From contig SCFE01000075.1 of the NCBI GenBank assembly GCA_004352715.1, positions 737,101 to 801,100 of the forward strand: DNA of 64,000 nt. Direction: 5' to 3'. The notes below the pieces were generated by a model. The model worked only from the letters and a program-made list of their open reading frames with translations. It did not search any database and was not told the origin of the DNA. The translations under genes and the position numbers were made by a program. How positions within the stretch are numbered: position 1 is the first letter of the stretch; each line of letters opens with the position of its first letter. The DNA comes from Hofstenia miamia. Lineage: Eukaryota; Xenacoelomorpha; Acoela. This document shows positions 1 through 10,022 of this stretch, piece by piece.

Positions 1-111
1 TATATGTACTTTGTTATCATACCAGCATACATTTCATGAGGAATGGATGTATATGAGACGGGTTGAGGGGGGAACGTTCCCCCAGTCCCCCCCCCTCTGG
101 GTGCGCCTCTG
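1..111 (+). repeat. End of a hAT-like non-autonomous repeat (copy 1)
   Basis: This stretch matches 844-956 and, in reverse complement, the start of 28004-28400. It carries a G-run/C-run palindrome around AACGTT (about 67-82) and ends in GGTGCGCCTCTG, which read inward is CAGAGGCGCACC. That resembles the CAG-GGCG termini of hAT elements. The 22 bases after position 111 are also shared with the copy ending at 956, so this pair may come from a larger duplication. No coding capacity is seen. Confidence 0.5.
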
Positions 112-144
112 AGAAGGCATTTGCATATTGTGCATATATATATA

Positions 145-262
145 AAGTAATTCAGTTTCTCACATTAGGAATAAAATTCAAAGTCAGATGAAATATATGA
201 TATAGCGAATAACCTAAACAATGTTGAAATAATATTGTTGCAATTGAATGAAATACTTTATA
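145..262 (-). repeat. Short dispersed repeat, three copies in the window
   Basis: The reverse complement of this stretch resembles 30530-30610 and 45700-45795. The shared core is a block with the wording AGGTTATT..CATATATTTCATCT..TTTATTCC. The copies are diverged and of uncertain ends, so the family cannot be named. The copies here and at 30.5 kb both lie next to a GGCG-type terminus and a CAGGGCTGC-type terminus. Confidence 0.45.
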
Positions 263-587
263 GCTTTCTCTTATAGGCAGGGCTGCACTGCATATGAGAA
301 AAGTGACCACAAAATTTTGTTCAAAATAACAAACTACATGTAATTGTTTCAAATATATTTCTTATCAAATACTACAGATACAAAATTTGGGATAAATGTA
401 GAGCTTTCACTCCTACATGTTAATTTACAAATGTGTAATCTAAAGATGATAAAATAAGTGTGGAGTAGTATAATTATTATGTCTATCTAGACATTTCTGC
501 TATACTAACCCAAAAAATAAACATAATAGATTTCCATTACATGTTTCTGTATCTTTATAAAATATTTGGTGTTTATAAAATTTGGCA
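263..587. other. AT-rich spacer, no gene seen
   Basis: No open frame with recognisable protein content and no clear repeat was found here. A CAGGGCTGCACTGC string at about 281-294 resembles the terminus of a hAT-type repeat. Confidence 0.4.
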
Positions 588-956
588 CAGTGGCCAATCG
601 GACCCTGCTTGTATATTTTGGTCATCAAACTTTGCTGTACACATGCAATAGCCAATACTGTATTAATTTACTAGACAGGATAATAATTATTTTCGAAATG
701 GGACTTTATTAAATAATTGCAAATTATTGGTAATTTTTCTTCTTCTAAAGTATTCAATAGATTAATCGATTTCCAATTATTGTAATAATTGCAATATAAA
801 TTAATTATTACTTACCCCTGGAGATAGATTTGAAGCAATGCTTAATATATATGTACTATGTTATCATACCAGCATACATTTCATGAGGAATGGAAGCATC
901 TGTGCTCTGTTGAGGGGGGAACGTTCCCCCAGTCCCCCCCTCTGGGTGCGCCTCTG
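588..956 (+). repeat. hAT-like non-autonomous repeat (copy 2)
   Basis: The stretch from about 611 to 956 is matched in reverse complement by 28004-28400, including the AT-rich block with TTTCTTCTTCTAAAG and the AACGTT-centred G/C palindrome near the right end. The left edge may be CAGTGGCC at 588 and the right edge is CAGAGGCGCACC read inward from 956, both compatible with hAT ends. The 28-kb copy has an extra block of about 55 bases (28250-28305) that is missing here. No transposase is present. Confidence 0.5.
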
Positions 957-1021
957 AGAAGGCATTTGCATATTGTGCGCATAATGAACATTTAACACTT
1001 TATTTGGTCTCATTCGTCCTT

Positions 1022-2021
1022 NNNNNNNNNNNNNNNNNNNNNNNNNNNNNNNNNNNNNNNNNNNNNNNNNNNNNNNNNNNNNNNNNNNNNNNNNNNNNNN
1101 NNNNNNNNNNNNNNNNNNNNNNNNNNNNNNNNNNNNNNNNNNNNNNNNNNNNNNNNNNNNNNNNNNNNNNNNNNNNNNNNNNNNNNNNNNNNNNNNNNNN
1201 NNNNNNNNNNNNNNNNNNNNNNNNNNNNNNNNNNNNNNNNNNNNNNNNNNNNNNNNNNNNNNNNNNNNNNNNNNNNNNNNNNNNNNNNNNNNNNNNNNNN
1301 NNNNNNNNNNNNNNNNNNNNNNNNNNNNNNNNNNNNNNNNNNNNNNNNNNNNNNNNNNNNNNNNNNNNNNNNNNNNNNNNNNNNNNNNNNNNNNNNNNNN
1401 NNNNNNNNNNNNNNNNNNNNNNNNNNNNNNNNNNNNNNNNNNNNNNNNNNNNNNNNNNNNNNNNNNNNNNNNNNNNNNNNNNNNNNNNNNNNNNNNNNNN
1501 NNNNNNNNNNNNNNNNNNNNNNNNNNNNNNNNNNNNNNNNNNNNNNNNNNNNNNNNNNNNNNNNNNNNNNNNNNNNNNNNNNNNNNNNNNNNNNNNNNNN
1601 NNNNNNNNNNNNNNNNNNNNNNNNNNNNNNNNNNNNNNNNNNNNNNNNNNNNNNNNNNNNNNNNNNNNNNNNNNNNNNNNNNNNNNNNNNNNNNNNNNNN
1701 NNNNNNNNNNNNNNNNNNNNNNNNNNNNNNNNNNNNNNNNNNNNNNNNNNNNNNNNNNNNNNNNNNNNNNNNNNNNNNNNNNNNNNNNNNNNNNNNNNNN
1801 NNNNNNNNNNNNNNNNNNNNNNNNNNNNNNNNNNNNNNNNNNNNNNNNNNNNNNNNNNNNNNNNNNNNNNNNNNNNNNNNNNNNNNNNNNNNNNNNNNNN
1901 NNNNNNNNNNNNNNNNNNNNNNNNNNNNNNNNNNNNNNNNNNNNNNNNNNNNNNNNNNNNNNNNNNNNNNNNNNNNNNNNNNNNNNNNNNNNNNNNNNNN
2001 NNNNNNNNNNNNNNNNNNNNN
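1022..2021. other. Assembly gap, exactly 1000 N
   Basis: A run of 1000 N, a placeholder length. Open frames spanning it are meaningless. Its right edge starts inside a Tc1 transposase sequence repeated at 2667. Confidence 0.99.
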
Positions 2022-2530
2022 ATGATAACACCTTGTAGAAATTCAATAGTTAATTCAGAAAAACTCACTAATATTTTGTATGTCCGCCATTATTGGCCAA
2101 ACACGCAGCAATGCGATATAACATTGACTCGACCAGCTTTCTACAATAATCATCAGTAATCTCTGTGCACCATTCCACTTTAATTTGCTCCTTCAGATCA
2201 TCGAGTGGTGGGTATTGGCGCTTCTCAGACAGTTTTTGATGTGATGCCAGCAATTTTCTATAACGTTGAGGTCTGGGGAGTTTCCCGGCCAATTCTCAGG
2301 CAGCCGAAAGTTTTGTGATGCAATCCACTGTTTCACACCTTGGCGCTGTGACATCATTTTGTTGTAGTAGAGATGTTCCGTGAAGCTGTATAAATGAGAC
2401 CTTTTCCTGAATTTTTTTGAGGTAGGCCTTGGCTGTGACTGTCTCGTTGTGAGGAACAAAATGCGATCCACCACGCCCATTCGCAGTTATAGCACCCCAA
2501 ATCATCACAGAAGGTGCTGAGTGGACAGTT
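2022..2530 (-). pseudogene. Tc1 transposase, C-terminal half, duplicate copy
   Basis: This block is essentially identical to 2667-3175 (constant offset 645) and stops at a single N at 2531. On the minus strand it encodes the C-terminal part of a Tc1-type transposase, including the WPGNSPDLN..IENCW block that carries the third catalytic residue, in two frames separated by a frameshift. Because it lies between a 1000-N gap and a single-N join, it is more likely a misplaced allele or contig end than a true second insertion. Confidence 0.75.
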
Positions 2531-2531
2531 N

Positions 2532-2560
<29 letters not shown>

Positions 2561-2563
<3 letters not shown>

Positions 2564-3908
2564 TACTGGTCAAACGTTTGGGAACACTTTCCCAATTTAG
2601 AAATTTTCATATTTTGCACTAAAAACGCAATGTAGAAAAAATATAATAAAACAATGTAGAAACAATATGATAACACCTTGTAGAAATTCAATAGTTAATT
2701 CAGAAAAACTCACTAATATTTTGTATGTCCGCCATTATTGGCCAAACACGCAGCAATGCGATATAACATTGACTCGACCAGCTTTCTACAATAATCATCA
2801 GTAATCTCTGTGCACCATTCCACTTTAATTTGCTCCTTCAGATCATCGAGTGGTGGGTATTGGCGCTTCTCAGACAGTTTTTGATGTGATGCCAGCAATT
2901 TTCTATAACGTTGAGGTCTGGGGAGTTTCCCGGCCAATTCTCAGGCAGCCGAAAGTTTTGTGATGCAATCCACTGTTTCACACCTTGGCGCTGTGACATC
3001 ATTTTGTTGTAGTAGAGATGTTCCGTGAAGCTGTATAAATGAGACCTTTTCCTGAATTTTTTTGAGGTAGGCCTTGGCTGTGACTGTCTCGTTGTGAGGA
3101 ACAAAATGCGATCCACCACGCCCATTCGCAGTTATAGCACCCCAAATCATCACAGAAGGTGCTGAGTGGACAGTTTGTTGCGTGTAAAGTGTGTTGAATC
3201 TTTGGTTTCTTGTTCGTCAAACGTGTGGCCAGTATGATGTAACTTGGCAAATCTTGGATTGGTCACTAAACATTACTTGATGCCACATCTCAGGGGTGTA
3301 GTGTTGGTATTGCCTGCAGAAGCGCAACCAGTCTCGAATGTTCTTTGAAAACAATTGGAGTTTGGCTGTTGGTTTGCACAATGGAAGGTCAAAGGTAGTA
3401 TTCAATCGACGCCTAATGGTGCTTGACTTCATATTCTGCACTACCGCACCTAGATTTGCTTGACTTCAGAAGATGAAGAGAATGGTTGATTGACGATGTA
3501 ACAGTAAATGATACAGTCAGTCTGAGGGGTTGTCAATTTTGGTCTTTCAGACCCCTTGCAAGAGGAAAAATTTTTTAGTTGCTGATAGCGAGTAACCCTT
3601 CTGGATACCGAAGATACTGAAACGCCCATTCTAACAGTCATAGCGCCATAATTGTACCCCTCATCGTACAAGACATGAATTTGACCACACTTTGTTTGTG
3701 AAGTTTCACTACTACGGACCATATTTCAAACTATAATGATAATGCTTTTTCAGTGAAAATGTATTGTGTGTAAATCTAAAGTTGTGTAAATTTCATTGGC
3801 TAAATAAAACTGTTGAACATTCTAAATTTCAAGAATTTTACGAAGTTTCCAGGAATTAGCATAAAACACACTTTAGACAGGTTACTGTTCCCAAAATTTT
3901 GGCCAGTA

Positions 3909-3911
<3 letters not shown>
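2561..3911 (-). mobile_element. Tc1-type DNA transposon, nearly full length
   Basis: The element is bounded by inverted repeats of about 25 bp: CAGTACTGGTCAAACGTTTG at the left and, read inward, CAGTACTGGCCAAAATTTTG at the right. Both ends abut long TA runs, consistent with the TA target site of the Tc1/mariner superfamily. Its length of 1351 bp is typical for Tc1 elements. The only gene is the minus-strand transposase remnant inside. It sits in the TA repeat of the intron-like region upstream of the zinc-finger exon; the other copies of that region at 53.7 and 57.4 kb have short or plain TA tracts at the same place. Confidence 0.88.
2713..3722 (-). pseudogene. Tc1 transposase pseudogene (DD34E type)
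   Basis: Cut-and-paste transposase of the Tc1 family. The N-terminal part (3722-3450) holds a helix-turn-helix region around GYNYGAMTVRMGVSVSSVSR. The next frame (3441-3217) carries the first catalytic block with FSDQSK. A further frame (3153-2941) has the VMIWGAITANGRGG block and a damaged second catalytic block (QQND..). The last frame (3125-2838, then 2937-2713) has WPGNSPDLN..IEN with the third acidic residue, about 34 residues after the second, and the C-terminus. At least three frame changes separate these blocks, so no functional protein can be made. Family assignment is from motif order and spacing. Confidence 0.85.
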
Positions 3912-3944
<33 letters not shown>

Positions 3945-4608
3945 CTATTTTAACGTTTGAGATTTTTTGATATCCAAAAAATTTATATTAAATTTCTATT
4001 TTTCAAAATATTCTTCAACCAAAGGACATCTAAAATTTGTTGAGAGTGCACTTTTTCTATACATTACTTTTTCCGTAAAGTTGCTTACAGACGAACAGAC
4101 AAACAAAACAACGCTACCAAAAACATAACCTCCTTGGCGGAGGTAATTACATTATTTAGAGTTTCTATCACATAATTTAAAGGTACACAACTATTTGTAT
4201 TTGAATTCAAACAATTTGGAACTTTTTGCTAAGTTGTATTGATTAATGTGCAGCAAACTGCTGACAATATATCTAAAGTGCAAGAAGTTAATGATGTTTT
4301 TTTAGAATTATTATGATATTCCAATTAATTGATGGAAAAATTTGTCGTGGTTTATATGCTAATTGTTTTGAGATTGTTGAAATCATTATGCATTGTGGCT
4401 GATTTATCACATTAAATTAAAATTAAAAGTTAATTTTAAATATTAATAATATCATTTTTATTTTAAAGGAAGTTATTGGTTTTTTGCAATTATTGAAACA
4501 AATAGCAAACTATGAATTATTTTATAATGACAACTGCTTTAAAAAAACTCATAAATATAACATCTTTCAATTTAAATTTTAAAAAATTTTATTTTACTGC
4601 TTTTTTAG
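3912..4608 (+). other. Intron-like 5' flank of the zinc-finger gene, copy 1
   Basis: This non-coding stretch aligns by eye with 53690-54438. Shared landmarks are the block TTTTCAAAATATTCTTCAA.., the block ATTACATTATTTAGAG.., the long run AATTAAAAGTTAATTTTAAA and the final polypyrimidine tract ending in TTTTTTAG. The conserved TTTTTTAG followed by ACAAGAAAACAATCC in both copies suggests a splice acceptor in front of the zinc-finger exon. A short remnant of the same 5' region is at 57316-57475. Confidence 0.6.
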
Positions 4609-5290
4609 ACAAGAAAACAATCCTCTGAGGGACCTTAGATCATCTCCAATTGGTAACCTCCAAAAACATCAAATGTGATTATTCTTGCTCTTGTCATTGC
4701 AGTCTTCATGACATCAGTTAAGGCACTCTGGTATAAAGCATCTTAAATGTGACAAATGTGATTTTTCATGTTCTCTAAGAGGTAATCTCAAAGCTAATCA
4801 GTTTAGATACTCTGGTCTAAAGGCTTTTAAATGTGAAAAATGTGATTATAGATGCTCTACTTTAAGTACCATGAAAAAACTTCAGTTTACACACTTTGAT
4901 ATAAAACCTTTTAAATGTGACAAATGTGATTATTCTTTCTCTTGTTATAGCAATCTTCAAACAATCAGCTAAGGCACTCTGGTCTAAAGCGTTTTAATTG
5001 TGACAAATGTGATTTTTCATGTTCTCTAAGAATTTATTAGATTTAAAATGAATTGTCACCAGGAAAAATATCAATAATCAAAATAGCAAATATGTAAGGG
5101 ATACATGTTATTTTTCATGTTCTCAACGAGGTTCTCTCAAAACTCATCAGTTAAAGCACTCTGGTATAAAGCCATTTAACTGTGACGAATGAGATTATTG
5201 TTTCTGTCATTGGAGCAGTCTTCAAACACATCAGTAAAGTCACTCAGATATAAAGCCTGTTAAATGTGACAGATGTGAAAAATGTAGAAT
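4609..5290 (+). pseudogene. Decayed C2H2 zinc-finger exon, copy 1
   Basis: Begins right after the putative acceptor (TTTTTTAG, 4601-4608) with the same leader as the 54.4-kb copy. It then contains several 84-bp finger units with the framework KPFKCDKCDFSC, but with stop codons, a deletion near 4670, loss of His residues (ANQFRYS, KKLQFTH) and a frame change around 4960. A foreign-looking piece interrupts the array at about 5036-5100. It is the 5' part of the array that continues at 5440 in better condition. The fingers cannot be read through, so this part is a pseudogene. Confidence 0.75.
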
Positions 5291-5337
5291 CTCGCCAACC
5301 TTCATACTAGTAAGTCTGAACTAATTTAGGAGCTGCT

Positions 5338-5806
5338 ATGACAATTGTTTCCTCCTTATGTAGTATGGTAGGTGACAGACTCCAGTATCTGTCTCTCTTC
5401 TTTCTGTTCTATTGCTTTAGCCGTTATACAATTGACTTCTCTGGTATAAAACCTTTTAAATGTGACAAATGTGATTTTTCATGTTCTCTAAGAAATAATC
5501 TCAAAACTCATCAGTTAAGGCACTCTGATATAAAGCCTTTTAAATGTGACAAATGTGATTTTTCATGTTCTCTAAGAAGTAATCTCAAAACTCATCAGTT
5601 AAGACACTCTGGTATAAAACCTTTTAAATGTGACAAATGTGATTTTTCTTGTCCTCATCGTAGCAATTTTAAAACACATCAGTTAATGCACTCTGGTATA
5701 AAGCCTTTTAAATGTGACAAATGTTATTTTTCATGTTCTCAACGAGGTCCTCTCAAAACTCATCAGTTAAAGCACTCTGGTATAAAGCCATTTAACTGTG
5801 ACGAAT
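5338..5806 (+). CDS. C2H2 zinc-finger array (partial, runs into a gap)
   Basis: An open frame with four complete C2H2 fingers (C-x2-C-x12-H-x3-H, 28-residue period, linker SGIKPFK) and the start of a fifth that is cut by the gap at 5807. Such arrays bind DNA in the nucleus. The usual Phe in the finger core is replaced by Cys in all fingers. Contact positions -1, 2, 3, 6 read L-N-N-T, L-S-N-T, H-S-N-T and Q-G-P-T, while the framework is almost invariant, so the arrays differ mainly in DNA-contact residues. The first finger Cys codon is at 5461. The ATG at 5338 is only the first in frame; the preceding 35 residues look non-finger, and a splice acceptor (GCTTTAG at 5414-5420) could be the real exon start. 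No KRAB, SET or other effector domain is attached here. Confidence 0.65.
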
Positions 5807-6297
5807 NNNNNNNNNNNNNNNNNNNNNNNNNNNNNNNNNNNNNNNNNNNNNNNNNNNNNNNNNNNNNNNNNNNNNNNNNNNNNNNNNNNNNNNNNNNNNN
5901 NNNNNNNNNNNNNNNNNNNNNNNNNNNNNNNNNNNNNNNNNNNNNNNNNNNNNNNNNNNNNNNNNNNNNNNNNNNNNNNNNNNNNNNNNNNNNNNNNNNN
6001 NNNNNNNNNNNNNNNNNNNNNNNNNNNNNNNNNNNNNNNNNNNNNNNNNNNNNNNNNNNNNNNNNNNNNNNNNNNNNNNNNNNNNNNNNNNNNNNNNNNN
6101 NNNNNNNNNNNNNNNNNNNNNNNNNNNNNNNNNNNNNNNNNNNNNNNNNNNNNNNNNNNNNNNNNNNNNNNNNNNNNNNNNNNNNNNNNNNNNNNNNNNN
6201 NNNNNNNNNNNNNNNNNNNNNNNNNNNNNNNNNNNNNNNNNNNNNNNNNNNNNNNNNNNNNNNNNNNNNNNNNNNNNNNNNNNNNNNNNNNNNNNNN
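5807..6297. other. Assembly gap, 491 N
   Basis: Run of 491 N inside the zinc-finger array, probably an estimated length. The rest of the fingers and the stop codon are likely inside it. Confidence 0.99.
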
Positions 6298-7330
6298 GTT
6301 AACTGGATCCGTGAACCACTGTCTTGAATACCCGAGAGCTCAAATGTTTAGCTTTCCATTGTATTAAGTAAAATAACCTGATACAAAAACGCAAAGTAAA
6401 TCCAATGAATTAGATTCATCAACAAAATGATTGATTACACACTTTTTATATTAAAAGAATTAACAACAATCAAATATTTAACCAGTACCTGTTAATTCTG
6501 CTAATTCCACTTGTTTACAATTCCGAACGTTTAAATTTCTGTTTGTCTGCCGATTACGCAATTCTGACTTAATTAGCAGTAGCTATCTAGTCTAGTGCCG
6601 TTTCGCCAAATTAATTAATATCAAAAAATTACTGCACTATAAATTTACAAAAATAACTAATTAATCTTATGCATATGTTTTTACAATTAATATTTTATTT
6701 CAATATTCAGTCTTGGTTTCTTCTTTCTTTTTTCTCAATTTGACCACATATGCTAAGATTACTTATGTTACACTCCCCCTCCAGCACAGCTATTTTATAT
6801 TCTGATAATTTTTAGAAAATTTTGTTTTTTGCAGTGTTATCTTATATTTCTATAGCATTGAAAATAACTATGTAACACATTTGCATTATTTTAATAATTT
6901 TTTTTTAAATTTAGAGAGAGAATCCAATTGGAGCAACGTTTTTTTAAATTCTGTCTAAGTATAGTATAAATTAAATTTTTTCAATTTTACACCTAAATTC
7001 CCAATGTAAATTGTTATAAGATGTAGCACAAATTTTAAAAATGAAGAAAACAAATGTAATATTTTACCCTTAAAATATCCAGGAAATTTTTCATGTTTTT
7101 TGAAAATATTGTTTATAACTTAAAAATCCCTTTTATTACACACTTTCAAATTTTCATTCAAGCATGTTCTCCAATGGATGTTCATGGCTCTGATTCCCGA
7201 TTTTAAAATCTCCTAAAATCAGATATTTTTAACTGCTTCATTTTAGAAGAAATTTCAGCAATAAATATATAAGAAACATTGCTTAAAATGTATTCATATT
7301 GGCAAAAAATAATGCATTGTATAGGATTTT
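6298..7330 (+). other. 3' flank of zinc-finger gene copy 1; no gene seen
   Basis: No coding sequence is recognised. The stretch 6780-6990 aligns by eye with 57600-57800 (shared words GATAATTTTTAGAAAATTT.., TATGTAAC.CATTT, GAGAATCCA.TTG), and in both places it lies 3' of zinc-finger sequence. It is therefore probably the 3' untranslated or downstream region of the duplicated zinc-finger gene. Confidence 0.5.
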
Positions 7331-7334
7331 AATT

Positions 7335-7990
7335 AAAACACATTTAGCTATGGGCTTAAGATATGGGCATGAACAATATTATGTGCTGATTTTAATGGGC
7401 ATGGGCTACAAACCAGACATGGCCACTCCTGCAGCAAATACGTTTTAACCCAGGTTTTTGTATCTGGTTTTGTGCTAATCAATGTCAAATGCCAATCTTG
7501 TATTAAAAAAATGTTCAAAAAGAAAACAAACAAACTGTGTCTTTATAAATAGAAATTCTAGAATCTCTTCAAATTTGCCAGTTTATGATAAAGAATTTTG
7601 TAATTCTAACGCCTCAGTGGTGTCTGGATCTAACCTTACTCTGTTAAAATTAACCAAGAGAAGTCTATCTCCAATTTACTACAAATCATTTAGAAAAATT
7701 AATTTAATGTGACAATGTATTTTCAAGAAAGCTGATAGGATGTCACTAGTAATGGAAAGATCACAATCCTTGTAGCATGTCACTCACTTCCCAAATCACA
7801 ATTAGTGATACTACATGAGGCTGATATATTCCAAAGCCTATCTTGAAATAAGTCAACATTAGTATTCAATTCAGATTCATAATGTACATCTCATGCATGT
7901 GATGCATAATTAACTTATCTATATCTAAGATCAAATCATCTATAGTTTCCTTCCTCTGCTGTGTCAATTGGTAAAAAATGAAATCATTTC
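7335..7990 (+). repeat. Diverged non-coding duplicate (copy of 21275-21960)
   Basis: The region matches 21275-21960 over several hundred bases, starting at AACA.ATTTAGCTATGGGC and ending at GTAGCATGTCACTCACTTCCCAAATCACAAT. A further piece (7910-7970, with TAGTTTCCTTCCTCTG) matches 23520-23575. The open frames here are broken in the other copies and share no protein pattern, so this is an old non-coding repeat or segmental duplication rather than a gene. Confidence 0.6.
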
Positions 7991-8381
7991 AAGAGATTTT
8001 GTAACTAATTGTTATATTCCCCTAGTGGGAGATGTCATTATACTCAAATGTTTCGTAATTCTATTTGGATTTGGCTTCACTGGTTTTAAATGTTTGTTTA
8101 CATTACAATAAAGAATAACAATATCTTTTATTGACTTGGTGCCAATGGGAAAATCAATAACAAAAAACAAACTAAACATATTTATAACATTTGAACATTC
8201 TTCTATAAGGAAAGATGTGCCTGTATATATCTGGAAAAATGATGGGCAATTTTCAAGACACTAAGTTAGGAAACATACCATGCATTGAATGAATCATATG
8301 GGAAGTGACAAATTTGTAATATTTTTCATCATCTTCTCTAAAAATAGTTGTAAGACAGTGTTGTTTAGCACACCACTTGTA
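7991..8381. other. AT-rich spacer, no gene seen
   Basis: Nothing recognised in either strand; no long open frames. Confidence 0.4.
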
Positions 8382-8640
8382 TCAACAACATCTGTCTAAA
8401 AAATGTTGTAGTCTTTTGATACTGCTGAAGTCATCTCCATAAACAATTAAACCATATTTTATCATGGATAAAAACAAATTTTCAAAAATATGATTTAGTA
8501 TTTTGAGCCAAAAACCAGCACTTTTAAGATTGAGCAATATAAAATGGCTTCGTGTTAAAGTTGCAAGCAAATCATCGACGTGACTACTGAATTTCAAATT
8601 GGATTGTAAATAGACTCCCAAAATCCGCTTACAATGTGTC
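8382..8640 (-). pseudogene. LINE reverse transcriptase, C-terminal fragment
   Basis: The minus-strand frame reads MGVYLQSNLKFSSHVDDLLA.. and continues with FLSMIKYGLIVYGDD. This is the pattern of the post-catalytic region of non-LTR retrotransposon reverse transcriptases (LGV.L...L.W..HV....., then YGxxVWG). The catalytic core is absent. Its N-terminal side meets the 90-bp minisatellite at 8671. It is a dead 5'-truncated remnant. Confidence 0.6.
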
Positions 8641-8670
8641 TGCTTTAGGAATGCAGGCCTCCCAAGTCCA

Positions 8671-9194
8671 ACAACAAATGTTCTCCAATTCGAGATAAGA
8701 AGGTAGTTTCTTATGCATTTAAAAGCATCTAGCAGGAATAGGAAATGTGTAGTTATTTCAATACCAAATGTTCTCCAATTCGAGATAAGAAGGTAGTTTC
8801 TTATGCATTTAAAAGCATCTAGCAGGAATAGGAAATGTGTAGTTATTTCAATACCAAATGTTCTCCAATTCGAGATAAGAAGGTAGTTTCTTATGCATTT
8901 AAAAGCATCTAGCAGGAATAGGAAATGTGTAGTTATTTCAATACCAAATGTTCTCCAATTCGAGATAAGAAGGTAGTTTCTTATGCATTTAAAAGCATCT
9001 AGCAGGAATAGGAAATGTGTAGTTATTTCAATACCAAATGTTCTCCAATTCGAGATAAGAAGGTAGTTTCTTATGCATTTAAAAGCATCTAGCAGGAATA
9101 GGAAATGTGTAGTTATTTCAATACCAAATGTTCTCCAATTCGAGATAAGAAGGTAGTTTCTTATGCATTTAAAAGCATCTAGCAGGAATAGGAA
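8671..9194. repeat. Perfect 90-bp minisatellite, 5.8 copies
   Basis: A 90-bp unit starting (AC)AACAAATGTTCTCC recurs at 8671, 8761, 8851, 8941, 9031 and 9121; the last copy ends at about 9194. The complete units look identical apart from the first few bases of the first one, which suggests recent expansion. There are no spacers and no open frame across it, so it is a tandem minisatellite and not a CRISPR array. Confidence 0.95.
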
Positions 9195-10022
9195 TTGAAA
9201 TTATGTTTGGAAATTCAGTAAATACACGTAATGTTTAAAAATTTCTAATGAAAACTAATTGGATATTAAGCTTTCAATTCACATCCTAATATAAATTTAA
9301 AAAGTATTATTGTATTATAAATATAGACAAATAAATGTATATTGTTCTGTAAATTTTTGAAAGTCTTCACATGGACTGCAAAAACCTAAATATAATTATT
9401 GAAAATGAAAAATTGTGCATAGCTACATATATCCAATAAATGATAAGCTAATGCATGTTTGTTAAATTTTAATGCCACCATTCAAAATTCTAATTTCAAT
9501 TTTCAATGTTTTGAGTGTCAGATCTTCTTGGCCTTTTTAGTTGAATATTATTTTTACTAGTAGATAAGACTGTGGAAACAAAAAATGTCAGTACATGTAT
9601 TGGTATATACCTGGTATTGGAAATTGAAACTCTAAAAACAGTATATTCACAAGCAATGGTTTCTGCAAACTTTTAGATTTTGAAAACCTCAGAATGCCCA
9701 AGTGCTTAGATATATGGAAATTATTAAAATGAAGTTTCATGAATGGTATGAATATTTTCACATTTTAAATTACTTTAATAGTAAAATGGCAGAGTTTGCA
9801 ATTCCACAATTGACTTTGACTAACACGAGATGTTCAAATTTTTACACATGCATAAAGCATGCCATAGTTATATTAATAAACTTCCTTATTATAATTATTA
9901 AGATATGTAAATATCTATACTTGATAAACGATCTATTATTAATTATAATTATTGTTACTATTATTATTAACCTTAATTTAATAAGAAAATAATAAAAATA
10001 TAATATCTATTACATTATTTAG
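9195..10022. other. AT-rich spacer, no gene seen
   Basis: Very AT-rich. The frame at 9702-9992 is a run of Ile/Leu/Asn codons from AT-rich sequence with no family resemblance and was not called. Confidence 0.4.

Noticed and set aside
1000-2068. Long open frames of about 340-390 codons across N runs (also 5338-6327 end, 13979-14498, 16291-17352, 26329-27417, 35749-36861, 48746-50003)
   Set aside because: They consist of unknown residues from the N runs and only a few real codons at the edges; they are artefacts.
6298-6327. VNWIREPLS after the gap, resembling the NWMR text of PRDM SET domains
   Set aside because: Only four or five residues, immediately after an N run and followed by a stop; the frame link to the zinc fingers is arbitrary.
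7482-7712. 76-codon ORF in the 7.3-kb repeat
   Set aside because: The aligned copy at 21.6 kb has stops and indels in the same frame, so coding is not conserved.
8671-9194. CRISPR array
   Set aside because: The 90-bp units are fully repeated without unique spacers, and the genome is eukaryotic.
9702-9992. 96-codon ORF rich in Ile, Leu and Asn
   Set aside because: Composition follows from AT-rich DNA (runs of ATT/AAT/TTA); no family pattern.
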